From Pseudomonadota bacterium (GTDB lineage Bacteria; Myxococcota_A; UBA796; GCA-2862545): a stretch of DNA of 55,880 nucleotides. Shown here piece after piece: positions 1-8,625 of the stretch (its first letter is position 1; each line of letters opens with the position of its first letter). The notes below the pieces were generated by a model, which searched no databases, was not told the origin of the DNA, and saw only the letters and a list, made by a program, of their open reading frames with translations. Both the position numbers and the translations under genes were made by a program. Location of the stretch: assembly GCA_947505245.1 (NCBI GenBank), contig CANNIZ010000027.1, positions 1-55,880 of the forward strand, read 5' to 3'.

Positions 1-290
1 AACTCCATGATGATGTAGGCGAGGTCGTCGATCTCGTCGGCTTCGTACACGGCGGCGATGTTCGAGTGGTTGAGGCTCCCGGCGATGCGCGCCTCGTCGA
101 GGAACATCTTCACGAACGACTCGTCTTCGAGGACGGACCGCCGGATCGTCTTCAGGATGACGGTCTTCTGGAACCCGCCGATTCCCGCACGGGTGGCGAG
201 GTAGACCTCGGCCATTCCACCCGTGGCAAAGTGCTCGACGATTTGGTACCGACCAACCTCCTCACCTGAAGCCAAGCGTTGGTCGCTCAT
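1..290 (-). CDS. Ser/Thr protein kinase, N-terminal 96 residues (3' end outside window)
   Basis: This is the beginning of a eukaryotic-like (Hanks-type) Ser/Thr kinase whose C-terminus runs off the left edge. It starts at the ATG at 290 with GGAG a few bases upstream. Visible are the glycine-rich loop (ATGGMAEVYLA), the ATP-anchoring lysine in VILKTIRR and the helix-C glutamate in FLDEARIAG. The first 96 residues match the complete kinase at 1654-3978 except for about eight substitutions (for example E4Q, G10E, K33T, F92Y), and residues 36-89 are identical, so the two are very recent paralogues. It follows the porin gene in the same direction across an 85-bp gap holding an AT-rich patch, so it may have its own promoter. 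Kinase identity is secure; any C-terminal sensor domain is unseen. Confidence 0.93.
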   Translation of the reverse strand, partial: MSDQRLASGEEVGRYQIVEHFATGGMAEVYLATRAGIGGFQKTVILKTIRRSVLEDESFVKMFLDEARIAGSLNHSNIAAVYEADEIDDLAYIIME

Positions 291-325
291 CGGTGCTCCG
301 CTGGAACAAGGCCGTCGTTGTACAG

Positions 326-340
326 ATTATAATAATATAA
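326..340 (-). promoter_or_regulatory. AT-rich patch, candidate -10 region for the 290 kinase
   Basis: This is one of the few AT-rich runs in the window. On the minus strand it reads TATAAT at 331-326, about 36 bp before the kinase ATG. No convincing -35 hexamer sits 16-18 bp further upstream, so this is only a candidate promoter for the downstream kinase. Confidence 0.3.
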
Positions 341-375
341 CCCCGAACGGCCCGTTTCGCCTGCGGCGTGCGCCG

Positions 376-1635
376 TTAGAAGTAGAACGCCGCCATCAGG
401 GTGCCCTTCGGCGCGAGCTCTCCAGTGAGAGAACCGGAGAACTCGCCGCGCAGGTTCCAGTGCGGACGCACACTGTACAGCGCGCTGAGGGCCACGCCCG
501 TCTTGGTGTAGGTGTCTCCAACCGCCCGGTGGGTGACGTCGAAGCGGGCAGCGGGGGTGATTTTTTTGATCTTGCCCCAGAGCTGCACGTACAGGCCGCG
601 CTCGAACGCCTCGCCGTCGTACAGGGTCTGGGCGCCTTCGAAGCGCACGCCGACCGAGCGCGCGTCGAGATCGCCCGCGAGGTCGAGGATCACGAGGCGA
701 CCAGTGTCGTCATCCTCGACCGCGCCGGTGTAGCCGGACATGCTCACCATGGCGCGCGCGCCTGCGGGTCGAAATTTGAGTCGCGCGCGTCCACCGACGC
801 CCTTGTCGAAGTTGTTGTCGGCGATGCGGCCGTTCCCGTCGGCGTCGGGTCGCTCGCGCAGCGGCCGCACCGTGTTGCCCGCTTCTGGATCCCACGCGCC
901 GCCGAGGCCGTTGTTCGCGTACACGGACCAGTCGAAGTCGACGGCGGCGGAGCTCGCCTCGCCGAACACCTGAACGCCGACATCGGACCACACGGCGGGC
1001 ATCACGTCGGTGAACACGTCGGGGCGCGAGACCTGGCTCCAGCGGAACGATGGGTGGAGCCCCTCGTTGAACTCGCCGATGGGCGTGAGGAACTGGCCGA
1101 TGCGGAGCGAGATGGCCGGCGAGGGCGTCCAGTCGATGTACCCGTACTCGAGCTTGACGACGAGACCGTTGTCCTCGAACTCGATCTCCATCTCGGAGTA
1201 GAGATCCTGGCTCATGCGGGCGCCGAGGATCGGGTTGAAATGTGTGGCCTGGAACGTCAGCCCGGCCTCGTCGCCGGCGAGGATCACGTCGCCGTACGCG
1301 GACCAGCTCACCTTCTTCTCGAGCAGGTTGAGCGTCTTGCCGAACGAGCCGTCGTCTTCGGTGGCGACGTCGACTAGGGGGGCGGGTACTGCCGGGTCAG
1401 CGGGCGGCAGCACGTCGGGGCCGGCGGGAGCGGGCTCCGGTGGGGCGACAGGCGCCGGGGCTGCAGCGGCTGCAGCGGCAGCGGCCTGTTGGGCGGCGAG
1501 CTGCTGCAGCAGGGCCATCACGGCGGCCATGTCGGCGGATGTGGCGGGCGCCGGCTCGGTCGGGGGCGCCGGTTCCGTGGCGGGCGCGGGATCCTGGGCG
1601 CGGGCGAGGGACGACAGGAAAAATAGCACGGTCAT
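376..1635 (-). CDS. Outer-membrane porin-like beta-barrel protein
   Basis: This 419-residue exported protein is probably an outer-membrane porin. The short N-terminal signal peptide (MTVLFFLSSLARA, then QDPAP) is followed by a Pro/Ala-rich stretch, a poly-Ala/Gln segment (about residues 35-70) that may form a helix or coiled coil, and then a long alternating polar/aromatic beta-strand region. That region contains WSAYGDV, RIGQFLTPIGEF and WSVYANNGLG, and it ends in aromatic residues (AAFYF) as expected for BAM recognition. The FLTP(I)GEFNEG segment resembles phosphate-selective porin O/P-type barrels, but the substrate cannot be read. It starts at the ATG at 1635, 18 bp after the kinase stop, with GGAG upstream, so kinase and porin probably form one operon. 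A kinase-coupled envelope function is inference only. Confidence 0.75.
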   Translation of the reverse strand: MTVLFFLSSLARAQDPAPATEPAPPTEPAPATSADMAAVMALLQQLAAQQAAAAAAAAAPAPVAPPEPAPAGPDVLPPADPAVPAPLVDVATEDDGSFGKTLNLLEKKVSWSAYGDVILAGDEAGLTFQATHFNPILGARMSQDLYSEMEIEFEDNGLVVKLEYGYIDWTPSPAISLRIGQFLTPIGEFNEGLHPSFRWSQVSRPDVFTDVMPAVWSDVGVQVFGEASSAAVDFDWSVYANNGLGGAWDPEAGNTVRPLRERPDADGNGRIADNNFDKGVGGRARLKFRPAGARAMVSMSGYTGAVEDDDTGRLVILDLAGDLDARSVGVRFEGAQTLYDGEAFERGLYVQLWGKIKKITPAARFDVTHRAVGDTYTKTGVALSALYSVRPHWNLRGEFSGSLTGELAPKGTLMAAFYF

Positions 1636-1653
1636 GGACGGGGCTCCGTCGGA

Positions 1654-3978
1654 CTAGGGGTGGTTGCCGCGGCGCGCCGCGGACTTGAGTTTGGCTGCGG
1701 GTAGATTCTGCTTCCAGGCGTCGGCGATCGCGTCGAACACGCCCTGCGGGTACACGTCGAGGGTCGAGCCCGGGCTCGCGAGGGCGAGCAGGTCCTCGGC
1801 GAGGAGCGAGGTGGACCCCCTGGCGGCAGAGGCGGGCACACCGGCCGCGATCAACGTCGACTCGATCGCGGCGAGCGTCGTGGCGACCTCGTCCATGCTG
1901 CGGGCGCGCACGCGGGCGGGCAGCCCGTCGCGCTTCGCCGCGTTGAACACCGGCGCAGCGGGGGTGGCAGGTGCCGTCGTCGTCACCGGCGGCGTCACCA
2001 CGGGCGGCGGCGTCACCACGGGCGTCGTCGTCGCGGCCACGGGCGGGGTCACCGCTGCGACGGCCGCAGGCACGACGGCCGCAGGCACGACGGCTGGAGT
2101 CGTCGTCGTCGCTACGGGCGTAGGGACCGCCTTTGCGGGCTTCGTCGGCGACGTAGCGCTCGCCACCCGCACCGGGTCGAGGTTCACCGAGACGGCGACC
2201 GGCGCGCCGACCGCGACGTCGATCGGCCTGTTTGTGGCGTTGAACCCACCCTTGCGAAGCCACACCTCGTGTTTTCCGAGCGCGACGTCGTAGGTGAGCG
2301 GCGTCTGGCCGACGGGCACGTCGTCGACGAACACCGTCGCGCCTGTGGGGTTGGAGTCGAAGAACACGCGCTCGGTCGGGCCCGCCACGGCCGCATCACC
2401 CTTGTGAATCTCGATCAGGAGCGCGGTCGCGTCGGCGTCGTTCGGATCGCGGTCGAGCAAGGCGCGGGCGTGTTTGGTGGCATCTTCGCGGTCGCCGCGG
2501 GCCAGCGCCTCACGGGCGCTGGCGAGGTCCTGGTCCCGCTCCATCTGGTTCGTGAGCTTGGACGCGCGCACCGTCAGGGTGGGATCGGTGGTAGGCAGCG
2601 CCCGCGCGTCGTCGAGCAGCCGCTTCGCGAGGCTCCAGTCGCCGGACGCGCCGGCCTTCTCGGCCTCGTCGAGGTACACGGCTACCCGGGCGTCGGGCGT
2701 CGGGCCCGCGTCGACCGTTGCGCGAGGCCACACCGCGAACGCGAGGCCCGCGACGACGACGATCGCGAAGACCGCGACGGCCGCGACCGCCGCCGTGCCC
2801 CCGAGGAGCTTGCCCCAGGTGGTGGTGACGGTGATCGGGGTGGTCATGTGCTGACCGCTCGTCATGTGCTGACCGCTCGTCATGTGCTGCCCCGAGTGCT
2901 GCCCCGTGTCGGACGGGGCGAGCGTCGCGCTGCTGCGCGTCGAGGTGGTCCGGGTCGCGCGCGTCTTTCCCTTGCCGGCGGTGGTCGGCGGAAGGTCGCT
3001 GCCGGTGCGCTCGACGCGGCGCTTCGGTCGCCACGCCGTGTCGTCGGGGAACACGTCCCACACCCAGGCCGCCACCTTCGACTCGTCGTAGTCGGGCTCC
3101 TGCGAGCGAACCCAGCTCTCGATCGCGTCGGCCATCTCGCGCGCCGTGCCGTACCGGTCGCTCGGCTCGGCCGCCATCGCGCGTTGGATGATCGCAGCGA
3201 GGGCGGGCGGAAAGTCCGGTACGACCTCGGCGGGCGGTGTGAATGCGTTCTTCATCCGCGCCTTGATCAGCGCGGACGTGCTCGACTGCGGGAACGGGAA
3301 TTGGCCCGTGGTGGCGCGGTAGAGGCAGACGCCGAGGGAGTAGATGTCGGCGCGGTGGTCGAGGTCGTGGCCGGACTCGAGCTGCTCGGGCGCCATGTAC
3401 GCGAGCTTGCCCTTGACGACGTCGTTTTGCGTCTGGGACAGCCGATCCTTGGCCTTGGCGATGCCGAAGTCGATGACCTTCGCGACCCCGTCGGTCGACA
3501 CGAGGATGTTGTCGAGGCTCACGTCGCGGTGCACGAGTCCAGCGCGGTCCCCGGTGCCGCAGGTGGAGCTGTGGGCGTGGTGCAGGCCACGAGCCGTGCC
3601 GGCGATCAGGTGGGCAGCGGCGAGCCGATTCGACTTCTTGTCGCGATCCGCCTGCCGAATCAGCCGCCCCGCAGAGGGTCCGGGCACGAACTCCATGATG
3701 ATGAACGCGACGTCGTCGATCTCGTCCGCTTCGTAAACGGCCGCGATGTTCGAGTGGTTGAGGCTGCCGGCGATGCGAGCCTCGTCGAGGAACATCTTCA
3801 CGAACGACTCGTCCTCGAGGACGGAGCGGCGGATCGTCTTCAGGATGACGGTCTTCTGAAAGCCGCCGATTCCCGTGCGTTTTGCGAGGTATACCTCGGC
3901 CATGCCGCCCGTGGCGAAATGTTCGATGATCTCGTAGCGACCGACCTCGCCACCGGACGCCAAGCGTTCGTCGCTCAC
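1654..3978 (-). CDS. Transmembrane Ser/Thr protein kinase with PEGA domain
   Basis: This 774-residue kinase is complete. The catalytic domain spans about residues 14-290, with G-loop GGMAEV at 24-29, Lys47, Glu66, HRD 150-152, Asn157, DFG 170-172 and APE 196-198, so all key catalytic residues are present. A low-complexity linker with a repeated SGQHMT motif (about 362-380) leads to one membrane helix (about 391-417). Outside lie a helical, TPR-like segment (about 430-525), a PEGA domain (about 536-600, with TGATVFVDDVPVG), a Val/Thr/Pro-rich linker and a final globular part. The start is a GTG with GGGAGG four bases upstream. It is divergent from the regulator at 4098 and its N-terminus is nearly duplicated at 1-290. 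Its substrates are unknown. Confidence 0.95.
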   Translation of the reverse strand: MSDERLASGGEVGRYEIIEHFATGGMAEVYLAKRTGIGGFQKTVILKTIRRSVLEDESFVKMFLDEARIAGSLNHSNIAAVYEADEIDDVAFIIMEFVPGPSAGRLIRQADRDKKSNRLAAAHLIAGTARGLHHAHSSTCGTGDRAGLVHRDVSLDNILVSTDGVAKVIDFGIAKAKDRLSQTQNDVVKGKLAYMAPEQLESGHDLDHRADIYSLGVCLYRATTGQFPFPQSSTSALIKARMKNAFTPPAEVVPDFPPALAAIIQRAMAAEPSDRYGTAREMADAIESWVRSQEPDYDESKVAAWVWDVFPDDTAWRPKRRVERTGSDLPPTTAGKGKTRATRTTSTRSSATLAPSDTGQHSGQHMTSGQHMTSGQHMTTPITVTTTWGKLLGGTAAVAAVAVFAIVVVAGLAFAVWPRATVDAGPTPDARVAVYLDEAEKAGASGDWSLAKRLLDDARALPTTDPTLTVRASKLTNQMERDQDLASAREALARGDREDATKHARALLDRDPNDADATALLIEIHKGDAAVAGPTERVFFDSNPTGATVFVDDVPVGQTPLTYDVALGKHEVWLRKGGFNATNRPIDVAVGAPVAVSVNLDPVRVASATSPTKPAKAVPTPVATTTTPAVVPAAVVPAAVAAVTPPVAATTTPVVTPPPVVTPPVTTTAPATPAAPVFNAAKRDGLPARVRARSMDEVATTLAAIESTLIAAGVPASAARGSTSLLAEDLLALASPGSTLDVYPQGVFDAIADAWKQNLPAAKLKSAARRGNHP
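2843..2889. repeat. Short in-gene tandem repeat, 18-bp unit
   Basis: The unit GTCATGTGCTGACCGCTC occurs twice perfectly (2843-2860 and 2861-2878), followed by an 11-base partial third copy. On the coding (minus) strand it encodes the repeated SGQHMT linker of the kinase just before its membrane helix. The unit length keeps frame, so copy number can change without breaking the gene. Confidence 0.9.
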
Positions 3979-4024
3979 CGCACCTCCCTACAACGATGGT
4001 CGTATGACGGGCGGGGTAACGGTT

Positions 4025-4038
4025 GTTACATATGTAAC
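4025..4038. promoter_or_regulatory. 14-bp perfect palindrome, candidate operator
   Basis: GTTACATATGTAAC is a perfect palindrome in the 119-bp divergent region between the kinase (start 3978) and the winged-helix regulator (start 4098). A second, GC-rich palindrome, GGTCCCGGACC, follows at 4045-4055. An AT-rich perfect palindrome at this place is a plausible dimer binding site, possibly for the regulator itself. No direct binding evidence exists. Confidence 0.5.
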
Positions 4039-4097
4039 GCAGCAGGTCCCGGACCCGCTGGTAGGTTGAGTTCACGCGTTTTCTCAGGAGCGGTTCC

Positions 4098-6629
4098 GTG
4101 AGCGCAAACCGATTCGTCCTCGAGACGGCGTCGATCGATCTCGAGGACGGCCTCGTGTACACGACCGCCGGATCCCAGACGCTCACGCCGTCCGAGGCCA
4201 GGATCGTGCGCCTGCTCGCCGCGCGTTCGGGATCGGCCGTCACACGGACCGAGATCGCGGGGGTGCTCGGAGGCGACGCGGGGCGAGCGAAGTCGCGGGC
4301 GATCGACGTCGTGGTGTCGAGGCTGCGTCGCAAGCTTGGCGACGACGGACGGCGCCCGCACGTGCTGGTAACCGAACACGGCGTGGGCTACCGTCTCGAG
4401 CCCGCCGCCTCGCGCTCGCGCCTGCAGTCGCTCACCTCGTTCGGTGGCCGGGAGGCCGAGGTCGGGTGGATCCGCGAGGGTGTGGAGACGGCCCGCGCGG
4501 TGATGGTGAGCGGACCGACCGGGGCGGGAAAGACGCGGTTTGTGGCCCAGGCACTCAAGCCGTACCCGGGCGTGGCGTGGGCGGACGGGGCGTTCCAGAC
4601 ACGCGCCGAGGGCACGTTGACGATCGCGAACGCGCTCGGCTGCCGCGCCCGCACCGAGACGGAGGCGACGGAAGCGATCCGCCGACTCGACGCGAACGCC
4701 TCGCACATCGTCGTGCTGGATGGGACGGGGCTCCGCGACGGCGTCACGCGGTCGGCGATCGAGCGCGCGCTCGTCGTCACGTCGCGGCTCCACATCGTTG
4801 CGATCGGGTCGTGTGACCTCGAGATCACCGGCGCCCGCTCGGTGTGGGTCGGCTCCATGCGCGAGGACGAGGCCGTGGCGCTGCTGGTGTCGCGCGCGCG
4901 CGCGGTCGCGCCGGGGTTCGGCTCTGGACCGGAGGATGCCGCCGCAGCATCCGCCATCGTGCGTCTGCTCGATGGGCTCCCCGGAGCGATCGAAGCCGTG
5001 GTGTACCTCGCCCGGACGATGTCGGCGGGGGAGCTTTTGACCGAGCTCCGACGGGTCGACTCGCCCCTCCGGACCGCGCCAGCGAGTGTGCACCTCCTGC
5101 ATGCCCGACTGGGGCCGGAACTGCAGCGGGCGCTACTGAAGTTGTGTTGCTTTCGTGGCGACTTTTCGCTGCGCGACGCGGCGATGGTGATCGCGGAGGA
5201 AGCGGGCGAGACGGTGGGGAACCTCGCGGCGTTTGGCCTGCTCGCGCGCGTCGAGGATCGTGGTACGACCTGGTTTCGCGTGTACCAGGCCTCGCGCGCC
5301 GTGGCGAGCGAAGGGAGCGACGGCTACGCGCTGCTCGCCACCTGTCGTTTGCGCTCCACGGACGTGTTGACTGGCCCCGCTGCCATGGATGTGCCGAGGA
5401 ACTACCTCGCGTCGCTCGTGCGCTGGCGGACCGATCTTGAGTGGCTGCACGAGGTCGCGCTCCAGCGCGGGCTCATGCTCGACGCGGCCCGCGCGGCGCT
5501 CACGCTCGACCCGTTGTCATCTGCGTTCGGCGTCGATCTCGACGGTCACGTTTCGCGGCTGGATGCGGTGCGGGGACGCGTCGGAGACCCGCTCGTCGAG
5601 GCCGCACTCGCTCGCTCGCTCGCGTGGACCCAGCGCCTGCTGGGACGCCACGGGCCTGCGCTGCGGGACGCCAGGGCCGCCGTGACGTCGCTCGTGGACC
5701 ACCCGGAGAGCTTTCAGCTTGCGCGCTGCAAGATGACCCTGGCGGCCATCCTTGCGGACGGGGGCGCCGTCGACGAAGCCTGCGCGCTCGCGCGCGACGC
5801 CGCGGGGCGCTGTGAGACCGAAGGGTGGCGACAGCTTCGCGCCGTGGCGCTCAACACGCTCGGCGTGGCCGAGGACGTGCGCGGTGACGCAGCGGCTTCG
5901 CGCGACGCGTTCACCGCCGCGTTGGGCGCCGCCGAGCAGGTTCGCGACACCGAACGGATGGCGGCGTCCCTCGTGAACCTCTCGTCCGTGCTCACGCGTC
6001 TGGGTGCGTTCGACGAGGCGGCTGAGTGTTGTCGGCGCTCGGAGGAGGTCGATCCGGAGGGCGCCCCGCTTCGCGCCGCCGCATGGAACGTGTGCCTCGG
6101 AAACCTCGCGCTCGCGCGGGACTCAGCGACGGAGGCGCTACAGCGCTACCGGAGGGCGGTCGCGATTCACGCCCAGACCGGCCAGGCGCGCGGGGAGGTC
6201 ACGGCCGAGACCAACGCGGCGTGGGCGCTGCTCGACCTCGCCCGGTACGGTGACGCGACGGCGGCGTTTGGCCGCGCGGCGTCGCTTTCGCGCGAGCTCG
6301 GCGGTGGACTGCAGCTCGCTCGCGCGCTGTTCGGCCTCGCGGTCGCGCACGCCGGCGATCGTCGGACGCTGGCCGCGAGGAGCGTGCTGAACGAGGCGCG
6401 CGGCCTCGCGAGGAGCACCGGGGCCAACCGTGCGATCGCGATGGGCGACGCGCTCGCGTGGTGGCTCACGGAACCTGAAGAGCGGTTTCCGGACGATCTC
6501 GCTCGGGTGAGCGGATCGACGACGGATGACGACGTCGCGCAGGTCGTCGCGGTGCTGGAGGGACGCGCGATCCTGCCGCTTACGTCGGTACATGCGCGGG
6601 TCATTCGCGCGATCGACGTCGCGCCGTAG
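4098..6629 (+). CDS. Winged-helix regulator with P-loop ATPase and TPR repeats
   Basis: This 843-residue protein resembles large ATP-dependent transcriptional activators. Residues about 5-102 form an OmpR/PhoB-type DNA-binding winged helix (LTPSEARIVRLL, then VVSRLRRKLGDD and VTEHGVGYRLEP). A P-loop NTPase follows, with Walker A GPTGAGKT at 139-146 and a hydrophobic strand IVVLDGTG as the likely Walker B. The C-terminal half (about 480-800) is Ala/Leu-rich and helical with TPR-like repeats. There is no receiver domain, so input is likely a ligand, ATP state or protein contact at the TPRs. The start is a GTG with CAGGAG seven bases upstream. It is divergent from the kinase-porin operon and may control it through the palindrome at 4025. 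The DNA-binding and ATPase calls are firm; the target is inferred. Confidence 0.85.
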   Translation: MSANRFVLETASIDLEDGLVYTTAGSQTLTPSEARIVRLLAARSGSAVTRTEIAGVLGGDAGRAKSRAIDVVVSRLRRKLGDDGRRPHVLVTEHGVGYRLEPAASRSRLQSLTSFGGREAEVGWIREGVETARAVMVSGPTGAGKTRFVAQALKPYPGVAWADGAFQTRAEGTLTIANALGCRARTETEATEAIRRLDANASHIVVLDGTGLRDGVTRSAIERALVVTSRLHIVAIGSCDLEITGARSVWVGSMREDEAVALLVSRARAVAPGFGSGPEDAAAASAIVRLLDGLPGAIEAVVYLARTMSAGELLTELRRVDSPLRTAPASVHLLHARLGPELQRALLKLCCFRGDFSLRDAAMVIAEEAGETVGNLAAFGLLARVEDRGTTWFRVYQASRAVASEGSDGYALLATCRLRSTDVLTGPAAMDVPRNYLASLVRWRTDLEWLHEVALQRGLMLDAARAALTLDPLSSAFGVDLDGHVSRLDAVRGRVGDPLVEAALARSLAWTQRLLGRHGPALRDARAAVTSLVDHPESFQLARCKMTLAAILADGGAVDEACALARDAAGRCETEGWRQLRAVALNTLGVAEDVRGDAAASRDAFTAALGAAEQVRDTERMAASLVNLSSVLTRLGAFDEAAECCRRSEEVDPEGAPLRAAAWNVCLGNLALARDSATEALQRYRRAVAIHAQTGQARGEVTAETNAAWALLDLARYGDATAAFGRAASLSRELGGGLQLARALFGLAVAHAGDRRTLAARSVLNEARGLARSTGANRAIAMGDALAWWLTEPEERFPDDLARVSGSTTDDDVAQVVAVLEGRAILPLTSVHARVIRAIDVAP

Positions 6630-6630
6630 G

Positions 6631-7191
6631 TCAGAACCGGCCGGCGATCAACAGCCCGCCCGGACGGGGCGCGATCGCGATGCCGCCGGCGCGGCCCGCG
6701 TGTCCGTCGATCACGAGCTGGCCGATGCCGCAGCCCAACGCACCGAGCGCGACGCCGGTGGAGAGGTTGCTGACCAGGGCAGCCTGGGGGGATTCTGGAT
6801 CGACAGCAGCCCCGAGCGCCAGGCTCGCGCCGACCAGCCCGACGCCCACCCACCCGGTGACGGGAGACACCTTCAGGCCGAGGCGACGCCCGTCGTAGGC
6901 GGCCGCGATGCCACCGTAGTGGAACGCGACGTCCCCGCCGATCACGGCGACCCCGGACACCACGGTGAGGCCGAGCAGTGGGACCGCACACAGGTTGCCG
7001 GTCTGCAGACAGGCCCCCGTGCCGATCCCGAACACGCCGATCCCGACGACACCGCCGACCGCCACGCCGAGGCCGATCCAGCCGACCCGCTTGTGATTCA
7101 TGAACCGGCGCGCGTCATCGTCGCGCATCCACTCGACGGTAGGGGCGGCGGCTAGCGCGGGGGCATCGCTGTCGGAGAACGCGTCGTACAT
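6631..7191 (-). CDS. Small polytopic membrane protein of unknown function
   Basis: This 186-residue protein has about four hydrophobic Gly/Val/Ala-rich segments (for example WIGLGVAVGGVVGIGVFGIG and VGVGLVGASLALGAAV) after a short acidic N-terminus. It ends close to a Gly-rich segment finishing LLIAGRF, which could also be read as a small envelope protein with membrane-embedded hairpins. The ATG at 7191 is preferred because GGAG lies five bases upstream; a GTG two codons earlier (7197) is possible. The gene is convergent with the regulator, separated by one base, and lies just downstream of the histidine kinase operon in the same direction (24-bp gap), so it may be its last gene. No family is recognised. 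Confidence 0.65.
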   Translation of the reverse strand: MYDAFSDSDAPALAAAPTVEWMRDDDARRFMNHKRVGWIGLGVAVGGVVGIGVFGIGTGACLQTGNLCAVPLLGLTVVSGVAVIGGDVAFHYGGIAAAYDGRRLGLKVSPVTGWVGVGLVGASLALGAAVDPESPQAALVSNLSTGVALGALGCGIGQLVIDGHAGRAGGIAIAPRPGGLLIAGRF

Positions 7192-7215
7192 CAGCACTCC
7201 AGCGGGGACCCTACC

Positions 7216-8625
7216 TCATGGCGCGTGCAGAAACACGAGCCGAAATCGGGTCAGGCCGGGCTCCGACGTGAGCTCCACCGCGCCGCCGTGGGCCTCGGCG
7301 ACCGCGCGCACGAGCGCGAGCCCGAGCCCGGTGCCGCCCCGATCGCGGCCGGTCGTGAAGAAGCGGTCGAACACCCGCGCGCGGTTCGCCTCCGACAGGC
7401 CCGCGCCGTGGTCGATCACGTCGACGCAGGCGTGGCCATGGTCGCTTCCGACCGTCACGGCGATCGGCGGCGCGCCATAACGGAGCGCGTTGCTCACGAG
7501 GTTGTCGAGCGCCGCTTCCACCTGCGCCGCGTCCACCTGCACGCGCACCGGCGTCCCGTCGGCGACCACGCCGTGGCGCAGAGCGACCCGCCTCGCGAGC
7601 TCGAGCAGGTCCACCGACGACCGCTCGCCGGGCTGTTCGGCGCGCGCGAGGTCGAGCAGTCCACCGACGAGGCGGTCCAGGCGATCGAGCTCGGCGAGCG
7701 CGTTGTCGAGGAACCGGGCGCGCTGTTCGGCCGGCATCTCGGCGTCGTCGCGCAGGAGCTCCACCGTGCCGCGCAGCGTCGTGATCGGCGTCTTGAACTC
7801 GTGGCTCACGTTGCTCGCGAACTCCGCGATGTACCGGAGCCGATCGCGGAGCCGCACGGCCATCGCCGACACGGCCTGGGCGAGTGACGCGACCTCGCGT
7901 ACGATCGAGCGCTCGGGTCGCGCGAGCAGGTCGAGCGCTCCAATCTCGCCGGCGCCGATTCGCGCGGCGATCCCGCCGAGGCGCGTGACCTCCCGCGCGG
8001 ACGCGCTCCCGACGGCCCACGCGACGACCAGCGTCGTGAACGCGGCGAGGATCGGCCCCCAGGCGGGTACGATCTGGTACAGCGCCTGGGTCTCCTCGCG
8101 CGGTGTACGGGACAGGATCACCGCGCCGACGACGTGGTCGCCGCGCATCACCGGCGTGGCGACGAACAGGCGCACGTCGGCCGACCGCGACGGAGACGCC
8201 AGCGGTTGGCGCCGCGACTGAGGTGGGCGCGGGCGAATCGTCGTGGTCTCAGCGCCCTTGAGGGCCGCGCGCACCTCGGGGCGATCGGTGAAGTCCTCCC
8301 CGAGCTCGTCTCCGCTCGTGGCGACGACGATGCCGTCGGCTGCCACCACGCGGATGCCTGCGAGGGTGGACTCCTTCGCCTCGATCAGGCGCGGGTTCAA
8401 CGCCGGTCCCACGTCGTCGAGCGTCGATCCCTCGGGGGCGTGGGCGAGCTCGGCCGAAGCGAGGATCGCCAGCAACGCGGCCTGGTTGTGCAGGTCGTTG
8501 CGCGTCTGCTCGCGCAGGTCCTGCAACAGCCCTCCCGAAACGATCAGGATCCCGAGCGGCAGGAGCAGCACGAACGCGTGCGTCAGCCCCAGCCACACGC
8601 GCACGCCGAGGGCGGGGCGCTTCAC
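7216..8625 (-). CDS. Membrane-bound sensor histidine kinase
   Basis: This 469-residue two-component sensor has a first membrane helix (about residues 10-32), a periplasmic sensor domain of about 150 residues, a second helix (about 186-206), a HAMP-like linker and a HisKA dimerisation domain with phospho-acceptor His275 in SNVSHEFKTP. The HATPase domain carries the N box (Asn375/Asn379 in DNLVSNALRYG), the DHGAGL G1 box (Asp405) and GGTGLGLALV. The periplasmic part has a Cache/PAS-like look (IRVVAADGIVVATSGDE), suggesting small-molecule or envelope sensing. The GTG start at 8625 overlaps the response-regulator stop (GTGA, four bases), so the pair is translationally coupled. It phosphorylates the adjacent OmpR-family regulator by inference from linkage. 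Confidence 0.95.
   Translation of the reverse strand: MKRPALGVRVWLGLTHAFVLLLPLGILIVSGGLLQDLREQTRNDLHNQAALLAILASAELAHAPEGSTLDDVGPALNPRLIEAKESTLAGIRVVAADGIVVATSGDELGEDFTDRPEVRAALKGAETTTIRPRPPQSRRQPLASPSRSADVRLFVATPVMRGDHVVGAVILSRTPREETQALYQIVPAWGPILAAFTTLVVAWAVGSASAREVTRLGGIAARIGAGEIGALDLLARPERSIVREVASLAQAVSAMAVRLRDRLRYIAEFASNVSHEFKTPITTLRGTVELLRDDAEMPAEQRARFLDNALAELDRLDRLVGGLLDLARAEQPGERSSVDLLELARRVALRHGVVADGTPVRVQVDAAQVEAALDNLVSNALRYGAPPIAVTVGSDHGHACVDVIDHGAGLSEANRARVFDRFFTTGRDRGGTGLGLALVRAVAEAHGGAVELTSEPGLTRFRLVFLHAP

Noticed and set aside
318..333. Plus-strand TATAAT near 328 as a promoter
   Set aside because: No plus-strand gene follows and no -35 element is placed correctly.
2843..2889. 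Repeat unit considered as a CRISPR remnant
   Set aside because: Units are directly adjacent without spacers, keep the kinase reading frame and encode a linker.
2269..4101. Very long open frame on the plus strand opposite the kinase
   Set aside because: It is the antisense of a well-supported kinase; high GC leaves long empty frames, and the translation is Arg/Ala/Gly-rich without motifs.
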